A stretch of 64,000 bases of DNA from Cryptomeria japonica (Eukaryota; Streptophyta; Pinopsida; Cupressales; Cupressaceae): NCBI RefSeq assembly GCF_030272615.1, contig NC_081414.1:4279501-4343500 (forward strand), in the 5' to 3' direction. Numbering within the stretch: position 1 is the stretch's first letter; the number at the start of each line of letters is the position of its first letter. Below, in pieces: positions 10,048-18,405 of this stretch. A program made the position numbers and the translations under genes. The notes under the pieces were generated by a model. It made no database searches and was not told the DNA's origin. It was given only the letters and a program-made list of their open reading frames with translations.

Positions 10048-13000
10048 ATGGGTTCTCCTAAGTTTTCTCTCTTAGCTCCTCATAATTATGGTACTTGGAA
10101 AATTGATGGAAGGAGTAAACTTATAGAAAAATGACTAACTCATTACATTAATGGAACTATTGTCGCTCTCGTTGATCCTAAGGATGATCTTGTTGCTCAC
10201 CTGGATTGGCTCACTAAAAATATCATGGCAATTGGTACCTTAAGAAAGTATGTATCAAAGGATCTCATCTTTCATATTGAAAAATGTACCTTAATTAAGG
10301 ATGCTTGGAAAAAGTTTCAAGACTTGTATGGTCAACTTGATGAGATTAGGGGATATCAAATTGATAGTGATCTCACCATGTTAGATCCCAAGAACTTTGA
10401 TACTATACAAGATTATGTCACTAAGGCAAAAGAGTTGAGAGCACAACTCAAGGATTGTGGCATTGATAATAAGGATACTCAATTGATCTTCAATTTGATG
10501 GGCAAGCTTCCACAAGAATATGCAACATTTGTTTCTAGTTTCCAAACCCATAGGATGAAAATGGGTTCAAGTTGCACAATGCCTACATTTGATGCTTTCG
10601 TCGAAATGTTGATGATGGAACAAACTAAGTTGATAAGCATGGGCATTCTTAAGACTTCTAAGTCTCAAGCATTAGTGGCAAATCAAGGGAACAAAGGAAA
10701 TCAAGGAAAGGACAACTCAAACAAGAAGAAATGACAATCAAAGCCTAAGGACAAAGCACCACCTTCTCCACACCAAGGAGATTCATCCTCTTCCAAGAAG
10801 GACAATTCACCAAAGAAGGAGAGACCTACTTGTGCCTATTGTAAAAAGGGTGGTCATGAGGAGCGTCATTTCCATTCTAAGAAGATTGATGAGCTCACAC
10901 ACATCCTCAAAAAGCACAACATTGATTTACCTAATGCCTACAAGAAGGAGGATTCATCAACTTCCACTTCCTCACATTCAAAGGAGAAAGGGCAAGCATG
11001 CATGGCTTCTACAAGTGGGAAGACTCACTCTTTCTGGAAATGAAAAGGAAAAACTCTTTGTGCTACTACAAGTCATGATTTAGGGAGATGGCTTCTAAAT
11101 TCAGAGGCTTCTCATCATATGGCATCTTCGCAGTCTATGTTTTCGACATTTGAGCCTTGCACCATGTCATAGATTTTGATGGGCAATCATACTTACATGG
11201 ATGTGATTGGGAAAGGAACTATTTCCATTGGGGATAACTCCTTCAATGATGTGTTGTGTGTACCCCATTTGACAAACAATCTCCTTTCCATCTATCAAAT
11301 CACACATGGGGCAACAAAAAGAATTGTGGAGTTTACACCTGAGTCAGTTTTCATTCGAGACTTGGAGAGTAGAACTATCATTGAGACTGGGGTGGTTGAT
11401 CATGCATCTCGGTTAGACTCCTTTTCAAATTTTGTTGATGAGGATAATTTTACATATGATGATTCTTCACATGATGATTCTACATATGATGATCACAATT
11501 CTCGTGATGATTCAAATTTTGAGGAGAACTTTGGGTACTTGAACTTGGGGATTCTCACATGTGACCCTGTTCTTGAGCCTTATATTTCATCTCCTCCTAT
11601 TGCTATCACATCACCTATTGCACCTGATGATGCAGCTAGTGTGACAATTTTGCCTTCTTGTGATTCAGCGCAACAGGATATATCTTGTCTTCCAACTTCA
11701 GTTCATTGGGATGATTACTTGACAGACATTGCAGGTTTGTTTTGTTGGCATTTTGAGTTTGTTGGAATTATGCATAGAGATTGCATTAATGATATGTTGT
11801 CATTGATGTCAATTGAACCAGTAATGGTATTCATGTTATTGTTGATATTGTTGTTTTTGATATTAGCTAGTAACCGGTAAGAAGAGCTTTGTGGAATATG
11901 TTGTAAATCGGTATGTAAAGTTTGTGAGTTAAACCAGTGAACCAGTGTAAAGGGTTAAACCTTTCTATGTAATGTAACCGGTAAACCCTATCAGCTATTA
12001 AACCTTAACCGATCAAGTTTGTTGGTTTATTATCTATAAGTGGTAATGATGGAGACACGTGTGATCATTGTATGAGGATATGTTCAAATTGTTTTGGCGC
12101 GTTTGTTTTTTGTCTAGGGAAGGAGCAAAGTGGATTGCATCTAATGCACAACGCGTGATGAGTTACAAAGTCCGATGAAGCGGTTAGAATTTTCTTGAAG
12201 AATGTGAAGAGATTGTCATGATTTCTAACAGTCAAGATTGTACCAACTTGTTTTTAATCTCGATGATGAGAATTAGGTTTTTGTTGTGTTACCGACCTAA
12301 TTGATTTGTATTTAAGGTCGATGAAGTTGTTTGTAAAGGTTGTTGGCAAGATTGATAGAAACCTATTGAGTATGTAGTTGCCTAACTGATGAATGGATCT
12401 GCACTCTGAGTGAAGGTAGATTGAAGCTTAGAAGGATCTGATCAAGCAAATGTAGTGCTACTCAGACAGATCAAGAAAACCTGTTGTTTTCTAACAATTA
12501 CAATAGAGGTGAAATCCCTTAACCAGGTAAGCTCTAACAATCTTGGTTACTCATTAAATCCTCTAACAAGGTGGTCCATTAGCTTGGATTCTTAAATCCT
12601 CCAGCAAGGTTACTCCTAACAGGGTATTGTGCTTTTCATCAAGCCATATTTGTAAATCCCTTAACTGGGTGATTCCTAACTGGAATTAGTTCTTAGCAGG
12701 ACTTATTGTAAAGCTTTAACAGGCTTGGCTCCTAACAGGGAAAACTTCAGAAGAGTTCAGATAGCTATCCTTGTGAGTCTCATCTCACAGTGGTTTTTAC
12801 CTATTTGGGTTTTCCACATATAAACATTTGTGTCAAGTGGCGAATGCTTTTGTGGTTGTGATCTTATTTGTTGATTTGGTTAACTTCTGATAACTTCTGA
12901 TAAGGCATGTTAAGTAGAAGCATTGAGACATGAATATGTTGAGTTATGATTAAGCATTGTTGATGTTTACAAGATTGAAGTTGTTTACTGTTAAAGTTGT

Positions 13001-13689
13001 CATAATAGTTAAACTGGTTGATGTCAACTATTCTTATGAATATTGATCTTGACTGAGATATGTTTACTTTGTTTGACTGAGTTTGAGTTTGGGAACTTTG
13101 TATCAGTTTTTCAATATACTGATTCACCCCCCCATCTCAGTATTCTAGCAGATACTTATTCTTTCATCATACCATCGTGTTTGTGGAGTCCTACATTGCA
13201 GACTTCAGAGACATCATTGATGACATTCATCATCTCTTTGATGGAGATGATCCTTCTTTGATTGTTGCAAGGGAACACTCTGACCCTCTTGTTCATTCTC
13301 TACATGATCATTATTTCGAGGTTGACATGATTGTGGATTCTTATGTACAACAGTTGGAGGAGGTCTCTTTATCCTTAGAGGAGACATGTGAGTCTTTGGG
13401 ACTTGTTCTGCATTCATCTCCACTAGATCTTGGAGTGTCTTTTTCAGCAGTGTGGAGAAGTTCACCACCTTTGGAGGGGTTATCTTTCATCATCGACATG
13501 GGGACACTTGAGCAGTTTTCAGAGACTTCATTCATCATGACTTTTTTTCCTACATCTTCTCTTCATGATTGGGGAGATCTCATGGATACACCTTTGGTTT
13601 TGTTTCTTCCCAAGGGGAGGAATGTTGTTCGATGTTCATGGAGCAATTTCTTCATTCATTCTCGAGCTTCTACCATTGGTGCAGATTAA
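10048..13689 (+). pseudogene. gag/protease-like polyprotein with novel acidic C-terminus
   Basis: One frame from the ATG at 10048 to 11742 (565 codons) continues from 13183 to the stop at 13687-13689 (169 codons) once the solo LTR and one TSD copy are set aside: 734 codons with only four nonsense codons (TGA 10132, TGA 10732, TGA 11041, TAG 11170) and no frameshift. Order: copia-type gag (10225-10660, e.g. AWKKFQDLYG), basic K/N tail, zinc knuckle CAYCKKGGHEERHF with the last Cys replaced by Phe, a protease-like segment with LNSEASHHMA in place of DSGAS, VLCVPHLTNNLLS, then about 300 residues rich in D, S and E matching nothing I know. Integrase and RT are absent. Confidence 0.85.
11743..13177 (+). 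repeat. Solo LTR nested in the copia ORF
   Basis: Starts TGTTGGCATTTTGAG, is flanked on both sides by TGTTT (11738-11742 and 13178-13182), and its removal with one flank copy rejoins the host reading frame exactly. It resembles the 5' LTR at 51225-52736 in its start, in the short CCTTAACAGGGT-type repeats (12513-12740) and in the ACTGATTCACCCCCCC segment near its end. It ends CATCG rather than the usual CA, probably a point change. The 1,435-bp solo LTR is what remains after LTR-LTR recombination. Confidence 0.88.
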
Positions 13690-14000
13690 ACATTGAGGGG
13701 AGGCTACCTAGCTTCTCTTCTTCTCTCATATGGGGGGGGGGACTTTTTCCTCACATGGGTTTTTGTTCCTCACACACTTTTATGAGAGTTCTCTTGTATA
13801 GTTTTCATCTCTCTTTTGGGAGAGGGTTTTTTCCCATTGGGTTTTTCTCTCTTTCCCCACTTTATGAGAGATTGCATTGGTTTGCATGAATTTGCATTTG
13901 TACGTGGGTACCTACAAGGCTAGTAGCCGGAACCCATCTTGCATTGCTTAGTTGCATTGTAGACTTAAGTGCATTCCCCTAAGTTGCACTTAAGGGGGGG
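13690..14000 (+). other. 3' untranslated part and polypurine tract of the copia
   Basis: Non-coding between the ORF stop and the right LTR. It has several G-runs and repeated TTTTTCCTCACA/TTTTTCTCTC phrases. The polypurine tract AAGGGGGGG (13992-14000), which primes plus-strand synthesis, abuts the LTR start at 14001. Confidence 0.8.
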
Positions 14001-14448
14001 TGTTGGTGTAATTATTTATTCATGTTGGATATTATTACACCTTAAGTTTACTTAGGTACATGCATTTTATAGTAGCTTGGGTATGAGACACTTGGGTGTT
14101 TGTGCCACATTGGGATAATGTGTGTAGGAGAATTTCCACCTTTTGTGGTCTTGTTGTTACATTTCACATTTTGTGGGTGATCCACCTCATGTGGAATATT
14201 ATATTGTTTCTCCTACCTACCCCTACTTATCCCTACCTACCCTTGTTTCTTATTGAGCCACATGTCATGTTTGTGTGCTCACATATCCATATAGCCTTGC
14301 CTATATAAGCAGGCTCATATTTATTGTATGTAACTATTGAACAATTGATCATTTATCTATTGATGAGAATACAGTTTATTCTTGTCCTATATTTTGTCTC
14401 TCTATTTTGTACTTTTCATTGAGCTCTTGATCTTGGAAAAATCTCACA
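14001..14448 (+). repeat. 3' LTR of the non-autonomous copia
   Basis: Begins TGTTGGTGTAATTA, ends ATCTCACA, followed by GAGAC at 14449. TATATAAGC lies at about 14302. It is highly similar to 8727-9177 along its whole length, indicating a fairly recent insertion compared with the host gypsy element. Confidence 0.93.
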
Positions 14449-14560
14449 GAGACCTCAGGTACACTTTTCAGAGTCCTTATTTCTATTCTTTTTTATCGGT
14501 GCAACAAAGAATTTCATAGCTCTTAGATTACTAAATAAATTCATTAGGAGAGTTGGATAT

Positions 14561-14866
14561 ATGGCAAAACCATGGAACGTAGAATACGCCAATCAAGCAA
14601 AGGCCGAGATAGAGCAATGCATGTTTGAAGCCCCAGTTAACCTTCCAAACTTCTTGACTAAAGTCAACCTTTACATAGCCCTCTTAGGGTCATATGGTGT
14701 GGTCCTTGGTATGAAATGGTTATGGAGGCATAGGGCTAAGGTAGATTGTTTCACCAAGGAAATAGAATGTTTAGATGATTTGGGGAATAAGGTGTTTCTC
14801 AAGGGAATTCAGAGAGAAGTCAAGTTGAGACAAATCTCAGCTATGCAACTAAAAAGAGTAGAGTGA
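14561..14866 (+). pseudogene. gypsy protease-region fragment
   Basis: Resumption of the gypsy pol after the nested copia. A 101-codon frame contains VNLYIALLGSYGVVLGMKWLWRHRAK, the conserved C-terminal part of plant gypsy protease regions (an I/L-LG-xWL motif), followed by KEIECLDDLGNK. The aspartate active-site part is not visible, so it may lie in the broken stretch 14449-14560 or be lost. Confidence 0.65.
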
Positions 14867-14939
14867 AGAGGATACCAACTCTTTGCGTTAAAATGAAGAT
14901 TATGGATATGTATGAAACATGTGTCTTAGATGATCCAGT

Positions 14940-15995
14940 TTTTAGCAATTCTCTTCAAATCCAGGGGATGGATGTAGAGCAACTTGAGGAACAAAAGAAG
15001 CCATGTCTAGAAGACTATCTATTCTTGCAAGATTACCAAGATGTATTTATAAAAGAACTTCTAGGAATGCCTCTGAAGAGAGTTTTTTATTTCTGCATAG
15101 ATCTTGCACCCGGGTCAATACCAAGCTCCAAGGCTCTTTACATAATGACTACTACAAAGTTGATGGAAATGAAGGCGTAGTTGCAAGAATTATTGAGTAA
15201 GGGTCTAATTAGGCCTAGTGTGTCACCATGGGGAGCTCCAATTATCTTCATGAAGAAGAAGGATGGAACCCTATGATTATGCATTGATTATTATATGCTT
15301 AATAAGGCAATGATAAAGAACAAGTACCCATTGACATATATAGATGATCTCTTTGATCAAATGCGCGGGGTGATAGTATTTTCAAAGATTGATCTTAGAT
15401 CCGGATACCACCAATTTGAGGCTCAAAGAAGATATTCATAAAACAACCTTTAGAACCAGATACGAGCATTATGAGTTAACGGTCTTACCTTTTGGACTGA
15501 CCAATGCCCCAGTTGCATTTATGAATTTGATGAACAATGTGTTTAGGGATTGTCTAGACAAGTTTGTCTTGGTGTTCTTGGACGATATACTAATTTACTC
15601 CAAGAATGAGGATGAACATGCTCAACATCTTTGGTTCATTCTCCAACAACTCTGAGGGCACAAGCTATATGCAAAGCTCTCAAAATGCACCTTCTTTTAG
15701 AAAGAGGTTCAGTATTTGGGTCATATTATATCCAATGAGGGAATTGCAGTGGATCCTAGCAAAGATTAAAGCAATCAAGGAATGGCCTGCTTCGAGGAAT
15801 GTGCATGAGGTCACGAGCTTAATGGGTTTAGTAGGATATTGTAGGAATTTTGTGGCAATTTTTTCTAGAATTGCATATCCCATTACCTCTCTTCAAAGGA
15901 AAGGTAAGCACTTTGAATGGACTGAGAAGTGCCAAAGAGTGTTCGAGCTATTGAAAGAGTTGTTGACTATAGCTTTGATTTTTAAAAGTTCTTGA
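14940..15995 (+). pseudogene. gypsy reverse transcriptase (broken)
   Basis: Reverse transcriptase in pieces. Visible are DLAPGSIPSSKALY (15100), [40 protein letters not shown], then in a shifted frame [20 protein letters not shown] and the catalytic segment [10 protein letters not shown] (15568-15600), which carries the two aspartates of the YxDD box. The tether to RNase H follows (IKEWPASRNVHEVTSLMGLVGYCRNF). Nonsense codons at 15178 and 15276 and an extra T in a T-run near 15412 shift the frame. It would once have copied the element RNA into DNA. Confidence 0.82.
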
Positions 15996-16400
15996 TCTAG
16001 AAGGTCATTTTGTAGTAATAACTAATGCAATAGGAGAAGGATCGGGAGGAGTAGTCATGCAAGAAAGGTGATTTATAGCCTATGATTCTTGCAAGCTCAA
16101 GACTTATGAGAAAAATTATGCTCCTCATGATCTAGAACTAGCAGTTGTGGTACATTCTTTGTAGATATAGCGACATTACCTATTGGAGACATTTTTTGAG
16201 TTGAAGACTGACCATCATACTCTTAAGTATTTATTTACCCAACCTTAACTTAATGCTTGACAGAGAAGATGTTTAGAGTTGATTTCTGACTATGACTTTG
16301 AGATTAGTTATGTCATGGGTAAGGAGAATAGAGTGGCAGATGCCCTAAGCCGTAGATGACACATCTCATCTATGGTCTCTATTCATTCGAACTTCAAGAA
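15996..16400 (+). pseudogene. gypsy RNase H (broken)
   Basis: Reading in pieces one sees a VVITNAIGEGSGGVVMQER-like start, YEKNYAPHDLELAVVVHSL, FFELKTDHHTLKYLFTQP and the end motif VADALSRR at about 16337-16360. These match the RNase H domain of plant gypsy elements, which degrades the RNA template. Several stops (about 16068, 16162, 16246, 16258) interrupt it. Confidence 0.75.
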
Positions 16401-16975
16401 TCAAGTTTTGCACAATTGTTTAGGTGATGAGTATTATGAGCAAGTTAAGGAATAACTCTCAGTCAATCCTCTAGATCCGAGGTATGATGGATTTAGTTTC
16501 GAGTCAGATGGATTGTTCAGGTATAAGGGAAGGATGTATGTTCCAAACTCAAGAGAGTTAATGAATACCGTGTTGAGAGAAATTCGCATTGCACCATATT
16601 CAGGACATCTTGGGGTGACACAAATTCTAGCCAATGTCACTGTATTTTTGGAAGGGCGTGAAGTAGGATGCCACAAGATTTGTGGCAGGGTGTTTAGAAT
16701 GCCAAAGGGTGAAGGCGGAACATCGACACTTGACATGACTCCTATATAACAATGCGATTCCAGAAAGGAAGTGGCAAGTCGTCAACATGGATTTTGTGCA
16801 AGGACTTCCCATGATGAGAAACAAAACATAATGCTATTTTGGTAGTGATGGATAAGTTCACCAAGGTAGCACATTTTATACCTAGAAACTTGATTGATAG
16901 TGCATCTGTTATAGCTCATATTCAAGTGCAAGCCAACAAAATTGTGTTGGAGGTGGCCCACCTTCAAACCCTTCT
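16400..16975 (+). pseudogene. gypsy integrase, N-terminal part (truncated)
   Basis: The frame 16513-16749 carries YSGHLGVTQILANVT and a later cysteine-bearing segment of a decayed H-H-C-C zinc finger. It is followed in another frame by KWQVVNMDFVQGLP, the start of the integrase catalytic core, and MDKFTKVAHFIP at about 16850. Homology stops near 16930-16975. The second and third catalytic residues, the rest of the core and any chromodomain are missing. Confidence 0.7.
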
Positions 16976-18217
16976 AGATCATTAGGGAAATGCCCCTTGT
17001 ACAGTTGTCAGAGTGCCTCCAGATCCTTCCGCCTATACCTCTATTGATCCTTCAGCATCCTGTGATTGGTCTCCGCTTGGTGGCCACTGATGTGGACATA
17101 ACTCTTCCTCTCGCTGTTCTCAGATCCTGCAGTCTCAGGCTTCCTGACATCAGCTTGGTGGTGGTAGTTCTTTCAATAGGTGGTGCTCCACCTCTTGAGC
17201 ACGCGGGGGTTTTGCCTTTGGGTGGGAAATGGGGAGTGTGGACCCGACCGATGGTGGTGCCAGTGGGTGGCCAATTTTTGGTGGTGGCAACAGTTGATTG
17301 ACTTTTGGTGGTGACAATGGATGGCCTGATTCTTCCAAAGGCTTTCCGTGTTTGACTTTGGCAATCTTGCCCTCTCGAATGAATTAGGACAAGGAATAAG
17401 AGGAGGGTGCTACTGAAGAAGGGTGGTCCCTTTCAGATGATATCCTTGACTCCATTGTTGTATGGGGTCCTAAGGATGACATAAATCCACCTCCTTCGGC
17501 CATTATTTTAACCGTTTAGAGGTTGTTTTTTGTTTTTTGCTCTCCAAACTTAACCTGTGTTTAATGTATTTTTTGACTATCTAAACACTACCCATTTAAC
17601 TCCTGAGAGGTTATCCTATATCCCCTATTTTTTTGTGAAACTTTATTTTTATTCATTAAAAAAAAAATTAGTATCATGAAGAATTTATTTAAAGAAATAA
17701 TGCACATCTCTATTTCTATTTAATCTTTCCTATTCTCAATATTACTTTTGAGATAATCAATTGTAAGATACATAACGAATGCTGGTAAAAGGAGATAAAG
17801 CAATTGTGATTGGAATTGAATGGCGGGTGTGATTTTCCTTGTGGCACAGGTCTGTGAACAGAATTTTGGAATTAGTTATAAATTTTATGAGTCGTGATAA
17901 AAGATCTGAAAGTAATTGAAGTTTAACAATCATGGCAAAAGCAGAGCTAAAAGAAAAGTTGAGATTCTTGAGTAACGTGAATCAAACCTGTGCTTAAATC
18001 TTTCGATTGGTTGGAAGTTCATGCAGTAATATTTTAGTCTGAATGTTTCGATTTCCCAGTTGTGAGCAATGGAGCTCAGAATGCATTTTCAACAAAGCAC
18101 TGCCCACAAACAAATTTCGGTGCCATTTTTTGTTCTTTTGCTTTTGTAGAACCAGATTTATTCCAACTCTGCAACAGCTCCTCGCCTGACAAATAACTCA
18201 AGTAATCTTTCCATGGC
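16976..18217. other. Unassigned DNA and actin upstream region
   Basis: 16976-17500 is less AT-rich than its surroundings and has GGTGGTGG/CCACC-rich stretches giving spurious long frames on both strands (for example a His/Pro-rich one on the minus strand). I recognise no protein. 17500-18217 is AT-rich and forms the presumed actin promoter. No other gene is seen. Confidence 0.4.
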
Positions 18218-18225
18218 TATAAAAG
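18218..18225 (+). promoter_or_regulatory. TATA box of the actin gene
   Basis: TATAAAAG, a strong TATA consensus, lies about 100 bp upstream of the leader intron donor and 188 bp upstream of the ATG. Transcription would be expected to start about 30 bp downstream, near 18248-18255. Confidence 0.75.
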
Positions 18226-18317
18226 CCCATTCATCAATGCCTGTTCACACAGTGCGGGATCATTTCAATTGCTGCTCTTCTCTGCAACATTGCAATCTCT
18301 GCCCTACCCAGTTGCCT

Positions 18318-18390
18318 GTAAGTCTCATAAATTCAGTATGTTTTTTTGAAGCTCAAAGAGCAGAGAAATGAAGTAGTGTATTTTTTGCAG
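18318..18390 (+). other. Leader intron in the actin 5' UTR
   Basis: A consensus donor, CT/GTAAGT at 18318, and an acceptor after a T-run, TTTTTTGCAG ending at 18390, define a 73-bp intron. The ATG follows 15 bases later, at 18406. Plant actin genes typically have an intron just upstream of the start codon, so this supports a genuine gene copy rather than a processed one. Confidence 0.72.
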
Positions 18391-18405
18391 GTGATCAGTT
18401 AAAGA

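Larger units (their letters stand above)
8727..14448 (+). mobile_element. Complete non-autonomous copia-type LTR element
   Basis: 5,722 bp bounded by LTRs of 451 bp (8727-9177) and 448 bp (14001-14448), with a perfect GAGAC duplication. A G-run polypurine tract (13992-14000) directly precedes the right LTR. Inside is one long reading frame of gag and protease-like type (10048-13689, interrupted by a solo LTR). There is no integrase, reverse transcriptase or RNase H, so it must have moved by borrowing enzymes from a related element. The leader has two odd blocks, an ACGT-rich segment and a poly-G tract. Confidence 0.93.
6977..16975 (+). mobile_element. Decayed Ty3/gypsy element, split by a nested copia
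   Basis: The internal region of an old chromovirus-like gypsy element in the usual order: PBS, gag (7040-8726), then PR, RT, RNase H and integrase (14449-about 16975). The two halves are separated by the complete element at 8727-14448 and share the 5-base target duplication GAGAC. The integrase is cut off after its first catalytic region and no 3' LTR is seen, so the 3' end was lost. Confidence 0.8.

Noticed and set aside
17150-17364. His/Pro-rich minus-strand frames
   Set aside because: They arise from GGTGGTGG/CCACC-rich sequence, lack any recognisable domain, and overlap one another in different frames.
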